Below are positions 50,340 through 63,484 of a stretch of 64,000 bases of DNA, piece by piece. The position numbers and the translations under genes were made by a program. This stretch comes from Apostichopus japonicus (lineage: Eukaryota > Echinodermata > Holothuroidea > Aspidochirotida > Stichopodidae), in the NCBI RefSeq assembly GCF_037975245.1, contig NC_092575.1, positions 10,012,001-10,076,000 of the forward strand, in the 5' to 3' direction. A model generated the notes under the pieces. It saw only the letters and a list, made by a program, of their open reading frames with translations, had not been told where the DNA came from and searched no databases. The first letter of the stretch is position 1. Each line of letters starts with the position of its first letter.

Positions 50340-52170
50340 GCTATACACCAAAAACAAGAGGGGTCTTGTAATCAATGTTATGAATCCACACACCAAGTAT
50401 TGGAGGTATCCACGATTTCCATCGTTAGATATCATGTAAAAGGTTTTCCAGAATTTGACCTCTGGTGACCTCAAAGGAGATTTGACCTCACAAGCAACAG
50501 GATTCTTGTACTCAATATGGCAAATCCATATACCATGTATGAAAAGTATCCATGATTTCTACCATGATAAATCATGTTCAGGCCTCGACAAATATTTTTT
50601 AAAGTACTCGCTATTTTGCGACCGTGACTAAAAGTCTACTCGCCAAATTTCATTCGCCACTAGGCCTATGATTGCTGTTCAAGTCTCCATAGTACATATC
50701 TACAACATCAATACTTTCTGTGAAAACAAAAGATCACTTAGGCAGATGCATGGTGCTACGCAGTTGCACATTGGAAAATTATGTTTCTGTGCAGCCTTTT
50801 TCCACCAAAAGTAAGTGATGAACAAAGTAAAACATAACACAGAATCATAAATAAGCAGCTAGGCCTACTGTAGTGTCTCAACATCTGTAAAAGATACTTA
50901 CGAAGATAGCATTAGGGCTCCTCTATTTTACTAGGCTTATGCTATACAGTAACTAGGTGTGAGGGAGTCCTAAGCATATACAGTACCTCGCTACTAATTT
51001 GAACCGCTCATCGATTAGAGAGACTTAGTACATTTTCCCAATTATGTATCTTGTCTTTTAGATTGATACGCGAACAAAATATCGCTACTAATCCATTACA
51101 CTGTCTAAATCAAAGCGATCTTCTACGCAATGAAAATCTGAGGTTGTTAGAGCATCTATCTTCCAAAAATCAGTGCCAAACTAAGTCCGTTTTACACAAT
51201 TATTCGCATTGGTCATAGTACGAAATCTAACTAGACGAACTGTTAAGTTTCATAAACGCTGCCTGGTCACAACAAAACTACATCCAACCTGAAACAAATA
51301 CGACGGAAAACGTCCAATAGAACCGCTGTACTACATGGACCATGGAGCTATAAACCTGGGATTATAGCTCCATGCATGGACTACGTACACCTTTTTGCAC
51401 GCAAAGTAAAGCTTCCGAGCGGCACGTTGAAGCCAATGCAAATATGTTCGAGCTTTCAGTTTTGAGTTTTAGATTCTACGGATGCCCAAAGTTCATTTTC
51501 CAATTGCCAATAGCCTCCTATTCACAGGAGGCGTAACGCATATGCTATCTGATAGGCTGGTCGGTGGGAGATACGGTAGCTTATAAAACAAGGTTTAAAA
51601 CAATTTGGCGTCTGGTGACTCCAAATGACCTTTGACCTCAATAAAATCTTGTACTGTACGTGTACCAACTACATAATAAATATGAGATTCGTCCAACCTT
51701 CCCTTCTTGAATTATCGTGTTTACAAGGTTTTCACAATTTTACCTCTAGTGACCCCAAATGGACTTGGGCCTCCACCAGAAACAATAGGGATCTTGAACT
51801 CAATGTAGTACTCCTTCAAACGAAATACGAGATTGATCCAAGCTTTGCTTCTTGAGATGTCGTGTTTGCAAGGTTTTCATAATTTTACCCCTGGTGACCC
51901 CAAATGACCTTTGAACTCCACAAAAAAACTAAAGGCTTTTGCTCCTACATGTGGTCCTCCTACTCACGAAGTATGAGATTGGTCCAAGTTTACCTCCTTG
52001 AGATATCGTGTGTACAAGGTTTTCACTATTTGGCCCCTGGTGACTCCAAATGACCTTTGACCTCCCCACAAAACAATAGGGTTCTTTTACTCAATGTGGT
52101 ACTTATATACACCAAATATTAGATTGGTCCAAGCTCCCCTTCTTGAGATATCGTGTTTACAAGCGAGGCG
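50340..52170 (+). repeat. ~145-155 bp repeat family, tandem at 51.6-52.17 kb
   Basis: Units share GGTGAC(t/c)CCAAATGACC, TTTGACCTC, ACAATAGG(g)(a/t)TCTT, TCAATGT(g/a)GTAC, GAGATT(g/c)(g/a)TCCAA, CTTCTTGAGATATCGTGT and ACAAGGTTTTCA. Four consecutive units span 51600-52170; a diverged two-unit block lies at 50340-50580. A single inverted unit is found at about 21540-21680 in a C1QBP intron. Confidence 0.85.
51344..51376. repeat. Short palindromic hairpin
   Basis: TGGAGCTATAA ACCTGGGA TTATAGCTCCA: 11-bp arms. Resembles in form the ACCAGGGAGTT hairpin at 23371-23402. Confidence 0.75.
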
Positions 52171-52778
52171 TCACACACATACTCACACGCACACACACTC
52201 GCATGTTTGTATTACATTCCAACCGAGGAACCCATTGTATTTTCCATTGTTCAAATCCACGTACCCTAACCTTGGCACTCCTCAGTCTCTTGTTCTCTTG
52301 TATATTTACCCACGTCTATTGTCAAAATTGCATACTTTAATACAAGAGATTGAAATAAAGTCTTATGAATTGAATTGAACAATACCCCATACAATAGAAT
52401 TCTTCCGAGGACGTGGTGATTCTTTAGAAATCACAACCGAGGACCTGGAATTCTTTTGTTCAAGTCCTCGGTCAGATAGAAAAACAAACGCGCAAGCACA
52501 CACACACTCTCCGCCTGCATGAATGCATAGGTTACGATCATCATCGAAACCAAAAACTGAACAGAAAAAAGAATTAACTTTCCAAAACCCTTTAGAAATG
52601 GAATTCGTGAAATGTTTAGTTTGGTAAAAGTCAATAGCTTATATCTTACACTTTTTGGGTACATTCGATGATTGGACATGTGTCTCAGTCTTTAGTTAAC
52701 GAGAAACTAATGAAATGGAACAATAAAGTAAGTAAATCAGTGGTTAGCACTGTTCAGAGGACGAAAAGTATTTCCAGC

Positions 52779-52850
52779 GCCCGATATGGGACTTGAACCC
52801 ATGACCCTCAGATTAAAAGTCTGATGCTCTACCGACTGAGCTAACCGGGC
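52779..52850 (-). tRNA. tRNA-Lys(TTT)
   Basis: 72 nt on the minus strand starting GCCCGGTTAGCTCAGTCGGT and ending GGTTCAAGTCCCATATCGGGC split over the T arm and acceptor. A box TAGCTCAGTCGG, B box GGTTCAAGTCC, acceptor stem 7 pairs with one G-U, anticodon stem CAGAC/GTCTG flanking the loop TTTTAAT... with anticodon TTT. No CCA is encoded and no intron is present, as expected for a nuclear gene. A T-rich stretch needed for Pol III termination is not obvious close downstream. Confidence 0.9.
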
Positions 52851-53554
52851 AACTCTGCTTGCAATTGGCTCAATTACACAGTTATACTATATTTTTTACT
52901 CAATGTGCGATTCTCGAGTAAGAATTCCTCTGATAATTGTCGCAGATGTCCTTTCTAATGACTGGAGGAATAGAATCATGATTTCTATAACATAGAAGGG
53001 TCTTTACGCTTAATGTGACTTCTTTTAACACAATCTTCATCATCATGTTGTTAGCTTATGCCATACGACATCGCGAAACTGATTATATACTGAGTGTTCC
53101 ATGTTCCTACTTGTTTTTGGTGTCGAGTCTTTGCTATTTTATCTTTCGAGATTTCAAGTGAAATTTGTCTATCATAAGCCTTAGTATTTAATCTAGTCCT
53201 TGCAGTATGGTTGTAGATGGCGGTAAACGGTAGAGGACAAATAACTGTCGGAACCAGATGTAATCGACCTGTGGTAGGCTGTAGCATACTGTTAGCTTTG
53301 GCTGGAGCATGTCTCCCCGAAGAGTACAGTAGCTTAGGGTTGAAATAATAATCTTGAAGTTGTACGTATATAGTGTTCCAACAACTAGATTGAAACGGAA
53401 AAATCAACCAAGCACAAATTTGTCATAGTCATTGGTACGTTGTAAGCTTGAATTAGATCCCATGGCAATCTAGAATTGACGTGAGATAGAAAACTACGTA
53501 AATTTACCAAACTGTTTTTTAGTGCTTTTTGGTTTGTGGCCAACATTGATGGGC

Positions 53555-53846
53555 GGAAAATACACTAATTGTATTTGTTATGAATAGGGTTAATAACGTT
53601 ACCATATTCCTTTTGATTGAAGAGTGGAACACTTCAACCTACGGAAAGGTCGAAGCCAAAGGGTATGGTGTCCGCTTCCATTTTGTCTAATGTTAAACGA
53701 TATCGGAAAATACGGCACGAATTGTATTGTTATGAATAGGTCGAATAGCGTTACCATATATTTTTTTGGGTTGAAAAGTGGGACACTTCATCTTCCGGAG
53801 GGGTCCAAGCCAAAGGGTAGGGGTGTCCGCTTCAACTTTGTCTAAT
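53555..53846 (+). repeat. 150-bp tandem duplication
   Basis: GGAAAATAC starts at 53555 and 53705. Both units contain AATTGTAT, GTTATGAATAGG, GTTACCATAT, TGGAACACTTCA/TGGGACACTTCA, AAGCCAAAGGGTA and TTTTGTCTAATG/CTTTGTCTAATG. Confidence 0.85.
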
Positions 53847-54388
53847 GGAAGGGGTACTCCCCTGTGTCTAAGGTAGGGGTCCTTCAATCCCTTTGTCAAA
53901 GGGTTGAGAGGGGCGTAAGCTTTGGATGATGGGCATATGGTGGAAAATTGTGGCATACCTACAGGTTTTGTTCAGCAGATATAAGTACAGTGTAAATTTT
54001 TACCTGAATATCATGTTTTCGAAATGGTCTTGTAATGGTCATGTAGGGCGATACATATTATGTAAGTCAGCTTGATTGAGCTTTTTTATCGTACAAAAAA
54101 GTGCCTTTTTTTAAGTCAAAACATTCAATATCGGTACAATATAGGCGATAGTACAATTTAGGCGATATACTTTCCTTGCGAAACGGGACAATCAAACCCC
54201 TATTTAAACCTATTGTCCAGTTAAGAGCATTTGTGTTGGTATTTGGGCCCCAGTTGTGACCTATATACTTTTTGTCTTGTGTACTTCTGAACCTATTGTA
54301 AATTAGTATTAACCAGAATGCAAAAATACATTGTGGTTTCGATGACGTAACATGAGCAGTTTTCTTCATGACATAATCTGGTGTAATG

Positions 54389-54911
54389 CAGACCTGTCAA
54401 CCTGTTTGACCCCAAAATAGGGAGAATAACATTTTTCAGGGCCATAAAATAGGGAGAATAAGAGGAAAATAGGGAGGTTGGTAATTTTCAACTGAAATGA
54501 TATAGATACTCCTAAATAAGTATAGTCTACTTATGCAATACAGTGAGAGAATCATCCAATCAGTGTTTCTTGTTGTAGTTTACAGCAGCTCGCTTCGCTT
54601 TCTACAGGGTTTCTTTAGTAGGCTTCCATTTGAAACAGGGAACAGTGGACTCTGGGTACTGTGACTTCATGCCTAGTATGCTAGATAGAGTCCCATCAAG
54701 CTTGAGACTTGACTGACTGTCTTGTTCTTGCGAACTACACTGAATAGCCTTTCCTGTTCAGCGTTACTGTGGGAATTACTAAGCATAGGACTAATTGTTG
54801 GCTATTTTCAGAAATGTCGCAAGTGATGAAACATTAAAAAACCGGGTGAATAGAATATGAAACCAGGAGGCCGGGAGATTCGGGTAAAAACCGGGAGAGT
54901 TGATGGGTCTG
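54389..54911 (-). mobile_element. hAT-like DNA transposon remnant (523 bp)
   Basis: Termini CAGACCTGTCAAC and (inverse) CAGACCCATCAAC, flanked on both sides by GTAATG (54383-54388 and 54912-54917). On the minus strand, about 54766 to 54605, it still encodes a hAT-transposase C-terminus: NAEQERLFSVVRKNKT, then after a frameshift SSLKLDGTLSSILGMKSQYP and FKWKPTKE. Most of the transposase is missing, so the copy is dead. Confidence 0.75.
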
Positions 54912-57900
54912 GTAATGTATATTGAGGGTGTACAACATACTTGATCTAAGTAATACAGTGAAATAAAAAATGCATGTCAGAGTAACATATATTGGAGGTA
55001 ATGCTATATAACAACATATATAAGGATTAACATAAAGCTCAAATTACAGTTCCAGCTCAGACTTTTAAGATTTAAACATGAACAGAGATGTTGAACAAAC
55101 GTAGCTGTGATGGTTATTTTTTTTTTCTATTTTTTTTCAGACAAGTACACACAAACCGAAAACAAAAAAGATCATTTGAGGTGAAAAAAATGTGAACGGA
55201 CAATATTAAACCTATTTCTGACCCAGGTTAGAACTCTCTACCTTGCACTAGAATTACATGCTTGGAAACCAGGCTGTAATGCCTCACAAGTTAGCCTAGG
55301 CCGTGTTTACCTAAAACACAATTGAACCAGTCTAGTAGTGATCTTGAAACTGTCTAGATGATATAAGCAAGAGATGCATGCTATAAACATCACATCATGG
55401 GTGACATCTTAACAAATTATTCAATGAATATTCATTATGTATAATTAACATTAATCAAAGTGCTTTAAGTATTACTCAACATAAAATCATGTAAACACAA
55501 CCCATGGTTCTAGTTTCTAATTCAATGTGTGCATAGTCCAAGTACTTCCATATAACTTAACCACATTCTTTTAATTACCTTTACCACTATGACCCTTACA
55601 TTACTACATTAAGAACAAGCTTTTAAATGCATTTCCAGCCAGTGGAAGGTTATGTACGTGTCATAACAACAAATGGTTGTAAAAATAGACAATATCCCCC
55701 ACACCCCCGGCCCTCATTTGTGTAAAACAGTTTTAAGCAGAAAGGCAGCTACCAGAGGAACTTCCACCAAAACAGACTTTGATAATCATGAACACTACTG
55801 GTCAATGCACATCTAATCTGTATAGTGAGCTGTCAACTTCATCAATACACACATGATTTAACTTTCTGAACACAATTACTGTGTTTCAAGTCGTGTACCA
55901 CACAGATTAACGATGTCCTTTCTTGGCCTGTATAAGTCATCATACTTTTACCAACTGTTATGTTATATTGCAGGTACCTCAAGTTGAGTCAATCACAGCT
56001 TCCAACTCCTCATTTAATGCGTGTTCTCTCTTACTGATGAGTCATGCAGTTGGAGTAGGTTTGGGTACAATATAAACAATTTGTAATCTAAGAACTTGCT
56101 TTGATAGATTATTTGAAACAAGGGTTGAAAACTATAGCAATTAATCTTAGACGTCTTCAGGATAACATGTTCCAGTGAAATTACTCACTCAGAGAAACAC
56201 CTTCGGTGGTTGGAACGCATGCAAAATGGTGGCAGGCTCAAGGTACCACTGGTTAAGTTTCAATGAACTAAAGAGCGGGTGTGAGAAACACGCTCTGATG
56301 TGCTTAACATGTTACCCTTTGACTTAACTATGAGAACACATTACGACGGATCGACCCGACGGAGTTATGTACTGTGATCCATTCTGACAGACGGGACAAA
56401 TGTTCCTTACACGATAGACTCATGGAAATACCGAGCAGCAATTCTATATCCTTCGGACTGAGTGAAATGGAATTGCAAGAAATGCTGAGCACACATTCAA
56501 CAGTCATCTGGTGAAAGCTGCTCTCAACTTTAAGAACCTACATACTTCCTACATAACAAATTCAATAAGCACAATATACAGCACAGGTTTTAATTTTAAA
56601 CTTATCCTTATGAAACTGTGTAAATGCTTCTGCTAATTGCACAACTGAGATACAACAAGGAAGAAAAAAGAAGCCACATGCCCATATCTTTCATGCTAAA
56701 ATAGGCTATTAACAATATACACACCCATTCCACCATGTACATGACATTAACACCCTCCCACCACCAGCCAACAAATGCCAAAGGCTTGTTTATTGCCACA
56801 GCATTGAAAACCTTTAACAAGTAAACTGAGATATACACCACAGCAATTTCACCTCATGTTTTCTGGACATGTCATTGGTAATTGCCTGTTGTATGTAAAT
56901 CTATTCCTCAAGTGGTGTTGTTGGTGCTCTGTCCGCGGTTGGAAAGTACACATGTCAATCGTCAATTCTCAGAATGAGTAATCAATTTAAAATAAGATGA
57001 TACACGAAAAGATAGAAGAAAAAAAGAAAAGACTACTCAATAAGACTGTGTTCACATTGAGCTAACACAAAGGTTAGGTAGCAACTCAAGTGAAAGATTA
57101 CCCCCACAGGAGATAAAACTCATGTGAGTACTTAAAATGTATATGATCCATACATGACAAGGCCAGTACAATGCTGGCTTTTCAAATTGTTTATATCTCC
57201 AACCTATATTCTCCCTCCACCCCCCCCCTCCCATTTTCCATTTACCAAGACAAAAAATAATCATAATAATAATCAAAATAAATAAATGAAAAAATTTAAA
57301 CAGATGGTACTAAAGACAGAAGTTAGCAACATAAATGATCATTCTCTCCCTTCAGAATGTTTATGTTAATGGCACCTATAACATTCTAATACTGTTCATT
57401 ACATATAGAGTGGACTTGTTATTGTGAACATAATATCTAACTATCACAGACTTGTTGAAGCCTACCAATTGAGCCATATGAATGAATGAGCACTTTTCTG
57501 TTTGCTTAAAAGCAATGACCACTGCACCTCGACAGCTATGTTATTATCTGCTTGCCTTAACATGACAAACAACCATTATTCTGTTATCTAAGTATAAAGC
57601 ATAGCCCGAATAATGCAGTATGGGTTTAACTTAGGTCAAGCACCTAAATATCCCTGTCTTATCATTAAGAGCAAGTGCAAAGAAACTTGAGTTAATCACA
57701 TTCATAACACAAAAAGCAAGGATATATCTTTAACGAGCTATGAAATGCCTATGCAAAAGAAAATGTTGCAGTGTAGTTAAATCGTTTAGTAACCACCCAC
57801 CTTGCTTACATTCCCAAAACAAACAGAAAAGGGTATTGCTTTGGTACCTCTCAAAACAACTGATCAATGTTAACCATGATCCTAACCAGCATGACCAGAC

Positions 57901-59883
57901 AATGGCTAATGTGTGGTTCCATGAGGTTTAGTGATGAGATGATATGGATACTCCACTACCAAATGCTTCCATGGGTACTACACTACCACCTGGTGCAATG
58001 GGTACTCTTTTAATTGGACGATGAGCTTGTAATCAATATTTGTTCTCCACAGAATTTTCATCTCTCAACAATGCCTAAATTAATCAAGCCATCTGCTTGC
58101 TCGGTGCTCACAATCTGTAAATTCAGAATCCATGAAAGCAATAGTCTTTTATTTAAAAGCAAGATCATGAAAGTTGAAGAGAGCAAATTAGTTTGATATG
58201 CTTTTGTTCACTTGGGGCATTCAAAACTAGTGTCTGCTACATTTGCAGCCATCCTGTATAAAGTTTAATGGCAGGCTTCTGTAAGTTATGACTTTTTCAA
58301 CACCATCTTTGGAAACAACAAATTCTGTGAAGTTTACGACAGAGTTTCATGAAAGAAAACTTCCTGACTCTTAAAACTGCATCACAATCCCTTCAAACTA
58401 TTGAGGTACCTGGTAGAAGTAATATGGGAAGGTTGTAATCAAATTATCAATGGAAACATCATTTTACCAGAGAGACATCAAGAATAATATCAATCTATTC
58501 TAAAATATCATCAATAATGACTGATGATAATAAGTCTACCTAGTCTGCTTAACTGACCGACGGTTTCTTCTGCTATGTGAAACGGCCATCTCATGTCACT
58601 TCACAAATATACACCTAACAAACTAAAAGATGAAACTTATAAAGACCAATGAGCATAGACAGAGACGAGAACACATTGGATATTTGGATATTCTACTCAC
58701 AAAAGCTTTCTTTGTCCATGTAAAACTTTTTGAAATTGTCACTTAATATCCATTTTTCATGTATGATACAATTATGTTTCCTGCAAAAGGAGTTAAATAT
58801 TCATCCCGAGAAAAAGGCTCTCATTCCTTGACGACTGCTTTTTCAAGAACGCAAATTTTCAGTCCTTGGTTCATCTGATCAGCTTGTTCCTTCAAAAACA
58901 GCTTGCTCCTTTAAAAGTCTTACAAATATGATGATGATACTGATAATGAAGAGATGATGAAGAATCCCAAAGGTATCTGAAAAGGCGAAAGAAAAAAAGA
59001 AAAAGCAATTAAAACTGGGAACCTACTGTATCTGTAAAAGATCCAGCATTAGGGAAAGACTATGCATGTAAATCGAATATCAGATAGATAGATAGATCAA
59101 CATTGAAAAGTTACACAGGACTACCCAGTCTTTACGTATATGTCAACAATCTTAAAGGAGCCACAAACCTAAACATCACTAATGGTCTATGTGATAGAGT
59201 TTACTGTCATGAAGAAAATTCACCAAAGGGTGAAGAAAAATCCAACTCCATTTAGTAGATGTCATAGATTTAATGTTTCTTCGCATGCAACACTGAAGAC
59301 TTGATCAAGTCTAAAAATGACATAGGCATGCCCATGTGCTGCAACTTTATTAATGTTTTTCTTTAAAATTTGTCTTATCTGTTTGGGGGAGTTGTTCTTC
59401 ACACAGTTCTCCGTCATATCAGCTAAAGAAGATGGTTGGGTTAGTGTCCCCTTTAAGGTTCACAGTACTCAAATAACAGGTCACCCACAAATGATTCTCG
59501 CTCCTTTAACTAGTCTGAAAGTAACTAACCAGGAAACCAGACTTTTACAGAAGGATAAAATTGAGGAAACAATTCACTGGTCCATATAGTCACAACATGA
59601 AAGTAGAAGCAGTAAGCCGACATGCTCAGTGATTCCCTGCCCGTGTAAGAAAAAATTAATTTCACATACGATATCAGTTTTCAAGATTTCACCCCTGTGG
59701 GTAACTAACCTACAAAGTAGTTGCACAAACTAATGTGGACAGATTTCCCCGAGGTGTGTTTACTGACTTAATACAGTTCAGCTTAGAGCATTCAATTATA
59801 ACCACAAACTCAACAAAACTTTCCCACTTGTCTAATGTGTCTTTTTCAATTCTGATACGTACAGTAGCAAACAATCACATCAA

Positions 59884-60545
59884 CATGATGAGCTGTTTTG
59901 TTTCTTTCTGCAGCAAAATATTGGCTCCTTCAGAAAAATTTAGCAATGAACACATTGTTAGAAACCAAACTTGTCCCAGTTAACAAAGCGCCTAACTGTT
60001 CGCTATCAAAATATTATTTAGACACATGCAGGAGAACATGCCTTTACCCTACATGGCAAACACATGCTTTTGTATTCATATAGCATTGGTGGGCTGTTTT
60101 GTTTTTTTCTACAGCAAAATATTGGCTCCTTCACAAAAATTTAGCAATGGAAACATTGTTAGAAAACAAACTTGTCCCAGTGCACAAATCGACCTTTTTG
60201 CCCCTTTTGCCCCTTTTTTTGCCCTTTTTGCCCCTTTTTGTCCCAGTGCACAAATCGACCCAAATCGACCACTTTCAAAATATTTTTAGACACATGCAGG
60301 AAGACAAGCCTTTACCCTACATGGCAAACACATGCTTTTGTATTCATATAGCATTGGTGGGCTGTTTTGTTATTTTCCACAGCAAAATATTGGCTCCTTC
60401 ACAAAATTTTAACAATGGAAACATTGTTAGAAAACAAACATGTTCGACCAACTGTTCACTTTCAAAATATTAATTAGACACAAACAGGAGAACATACCTT
60501 TACCCTACATGGCAAACACATGCTTTTGTATTCATATAGCATTTA
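59884..60545 (+). repeat. Tandem repeat, ~200-270 bp units (3.5 copies)
   Basis: GCAAAATATTGGCTCCTTCA occurs at 59913, 60114 and 60382. Units also share GGGCTGTTTTGTT, AACATTGTTAGAAA, TTAGACACA(t/a)(g/a)CAGGA and CCTTTACCCTACATGGCAAA. The second unit is longer because of a TTTGCCCC expansion at about 60194-60245. Confidence 0.9.
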
Positions 60546-61319
60546 CTGTATATTGATGCCTTAACACAGGACATGTATTCAGGTAATACATCATTGAAAT
60601 AATGAACTGCAGGTAGTTTGGTACCATCTTAAAGCTCGGTTTGTTTGACATTTGCAACAAACAGTACAGAGAGTGTATCAGTGCTGTACATTACATATAT
60701 TTGTGATTATAATTTGAATCAATAGATACATATTGTCCATGGTACAGTATCAGCCTATTGCATGTAGATAAAAGCTATGAACAGTTGCATCGCCTTAAAT
60801 ATTAAGCACTGTAAAATCAATCTGTATACCAGCATATGCGAGTCATACAGTAGCTTTCAAATTCTAACAGACCAATGCTCTGACAAGCCTGTGTTCTTTA
60901 TTAAAGCAACAGTACAGTACCAGAATTTCATGGTTATGATTATCATAACTATAACCAGGAAACAGAACACACTTCCAAAGCAAACAACTACGATACATGT
61001 GGTATCCAATATCTACTGCGACAAAGTTTAACATCTGCTAGATTAATTACTATTATGTGCGTTGCAGCATGTTGCCAACTAAACGTCAACCAGTGCCAAA
61101 CTTTTCATTCTTATTAACAAAACTAACAAGTCAATCTTAACATGACAAAATAGGCTTGTTGGACTTGCTGAATTATTCTATCTACTTCCCATCTCTCACT
61201 ATACTTTAGCTGCACTCCATTAAATCACCTATACAGGTCTCTAAGTGTATATTCACAGGAATGATGAGCATATTCAGTCCTTCAACTTCACCAATAAAAT
61301 AAAGAGATACTCCGGCAGC

Positions 61320-61650
61320 TGAAGTTGCATGCTAAGTTCAAATGTTGGACATTTTCTGCATCTCTAGGTCAAAACCAAATCTTCATAGCATGTTGTGTGG
61401 TGAAGATATGAATTTGTCTAATTTGGTGGTAACTTGTGAATGCAACAGAAAACAGCAAAGGGAATGATAACACAACGGCAATTCAGCTGAAAATGTTTTC
61501 TTGTTTTTCTTCACAATATTATAATCACTTATTCACAGAAGAATTAACATTTCTACAGCAATTGTTGCATTTTAATCATATCCTAAACACAGAGAAACTT
61601 GACAGCTCAGCAAACATTCCAATTGTATCAGGTTTCAAGTAACCTGAAGA
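61320..61650 (+). repeat. Dispersed repeat B, copy 2
   Basis: The partner of 2570-2900, 58 kb away, same orientation. A short open frame at 61436-61642 lies inside it and is judged non-coding. Confidence 0.55.
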
Positions 61651-62340
61651 GTTTCAAGTCAAACTTCTTTTAATTTTCCTCATGATTGCATACATCCTGG
61701 CCTGCCGAATCTGTTCAGGAATGATGCGGTACTATGCATGGTCTATATATATAGTCATATAGTCTGGGGTCAGCTGTTAAAGGTACACATCACACTTTCA
61801 ATTCTTTAACGATACACAGAGTGCAGTTTAGTGTAAAATCAACAATTCTGACAATTGGGGACAGGGCTCTGCAAAGGAGGAACATCCATTACGATGAACC
61901 TCAGTTGGTTTAAATGCCCTCCCAACCACAAAATTTCAAGCTCTTGGTTATGACTTAAAGAAAACTGATTGGAAAACACATGAAAATAGCTGTTTCATAG
62001 TCTGTCTATTACTGGAAAGCTGTAATGACTTACTATGGGATTGCTTCATCAACTCTGAAATCAAACTCTTGTTTTTCTTATTTTTGCTTTCTTTGTAATT
62101 CCAAATGTTTCTAGAGTGATCATGCCTTGTTGACCATACGGAACATACATATTTTTACTATATGGAGAAGAGTTTACTAATCATTGCTTTACAATATGCC
62201 AAGTCTCACCCTAATTCTGTACATCAGCTGTTAAACATAGAATTTAAATCTATAATAATATGCTAGACAGCCAGTGAATAACAGCCGTTTTGTGCATTTG
62301 CATGCAAACTTACCAAAATATTATCTACACTGTTTACACG

Positions 62341-62418
62341 TCACATATCTTCTGTTTTCCTCACACATCTCTTCACTTTCTTTTTGAATTCGCCGTGGTA
62401 ATCTTGTCGCCAGTCTTT
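62341..62418 (-). CDS. UBE2G1: UBE2G1 last exon
   Basis: The acceptor is gttttgaatttgcag and the stop TGA (62343-62341 on the minus strand). 25 residues, [20 protein letters not shown] then KTEDM, close to human KEWREDRNGEFKRKV. Too short to stand out as an open frame, found by similarity. Confidence 0.93.
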   Translation of the reverse strand, partial: KDWRQDYHGEFKKKVKRCVRKTEDM

Positions 62419-63484
62419 CTGCAAATTCAAAACAAAATTTTATTTATATCAATTTGATGGGTGTCAGTTGACTTTCATTAAAGATGAGGGAACAAAGGTT
62501 TTACTTTCACATCTGAAGTAATTCAATCATTCACTTCCTTTTCAGCAGTCATAATAAAAATGGGGTGGTTCATGGTTCATAGTTCTATGTGTTGTGGAGC
62601 TTAGGATTGTACTGGCAACGATAATGTGGAGCTTAGGGTTGTACTGGAAACGGTAATGTGGAGGAGCTTGGGGTTACAATGGAAATGGCAATGACAGAGA
62701 AACTTTGTAATAATCTGCAATGGAGACTCACTTCTTTGGTTAATTACAGAACATACATTCTTTGTGTTCACTTTGCTGACATTCAGCCGGTTTACAGAGT
62801 GCTTTTTTATGGCAAAAACAATTTACTATTTGTTAATGTTTGATATGTGACTTTTGTCATTGCAGGTTATAGTTCATATATGCTATTGTAGAAGTATAAT
62901 TTAAGTAGTTTTCTTTTATTAAATTTGTTTAATTTCCAGGGTAAACAGTTTTTTTCTAATTGAGGAGGACATCTACTTTGAAATAGTGAATTAACTTTGA
63001 CAGTCAATGATTGAATCCATCATGCTCATTACTTTGATGTGTTTAACATATATTCATACTAATTTCAGTAATTACCAATTGGCTTAAATAATGTCAGTCT
63101 ATCAGCTACTGACATATACCTAGGTCACCACTCTAAAGGTCTTTAATTGATTAACATTCCAAGACCAAAGGTCAGCTGAGTTATTGGCTTTACACACGAT
63201 ACCTACTATCCACAGATATTGATTACCCACATTATCGGTCACCACCACTACACTCCAATAGGTTTTTCTAATTTATAGGGAGGGGGGGGCTCGGGTGAAA
63301 CTTACCGCTGCATCAACGTTTGCTGGAGACTGGTCGTTGGGGTCTGCCAACATGGATATGACACTGAGAAGTATGGATTCGACTGAGTGGACTGGGACCC
63401 ATCTCTCTTTAGCATCTTCATAGCCCCATTTGTCATCACCAGGCTCGTGGAGTATCGATATGCAGACATCACCATGTATGTCAA
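62341..63484 (-). CDS. UBE2G1: UBE2G1, ubiquitin-conjugating E2 enzyme, last two coding exons (5' partial)
   Basis: Minus-strand exons 63484-63306 (179 nt) and 62418-62341 (78 nt including TGA) give the C-terminal ~85 residues. E2 enzymes take ubiquitin from E1 on a catalytic Cys and pass it on with an E3. Seen: [12 protein letters not shown] with the active-site Cys, the acidic insertion loop of the G/R-class E2s ([17 protein letters not shown]), [26 protein letters not shown], then [42 protein letters not shown] and NGEFK/HGEFK-like ends match UBE2G1 rather than UBE2G2 (HAPGDD..GYESS, ESGANVDASK). The N-terminal half is missing because the window ends. It appears intact. Confidence 0.93.
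62419..63305 (-). other. UBE2G1 last intron
   Basis: 887 bp. It includes a ~33-bp threefold repeat (GTGGAGCTTAGG(a/g)TTGTACTGG..) at 62594-62690 and a G run near 63281, only about 15 bp inside the donor. Otherwise nothing. Confidence 0.85.
63306..63484 (-). CDS. UBE2G1: UBE2G1 penultimate exon (catalytic Cys)
   Basis: On the minus strand the acceptor is gtgtatctttctcag and the donor GCG|gtaagt. It enters with two bases of a split codon and leaves in phase 0. It contains the catalytic Cys and the acidic loop. A second frame is also open here but is a shadow. Confidence 0.95.

Larger units (their letters stand above)
52851..62340. other. Region between tRNA-Lys and UBE2G1
   Basis: About 9.5 kb. 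The left part has a 150-bp duplicated repeat (53555-53846) and a hAT-like element (54389-54911). From 55.0 to 59.8 kb the DNA is plain and AT-rich with no recognisable exon; part of it may be UBE2G1 3'UTR. Near 59.9-60.5 kb is a tandem repeat and near 61.3-61.65 kb a dispersed repeat. Confidence 0.65.

Noticed and set aside
53051-53407. A 118-codon minus-strand open frame
   Set aside because: Relatively long, but no family motif, no splice context and low-complexity neighbours. A retroelement scrap is possible.
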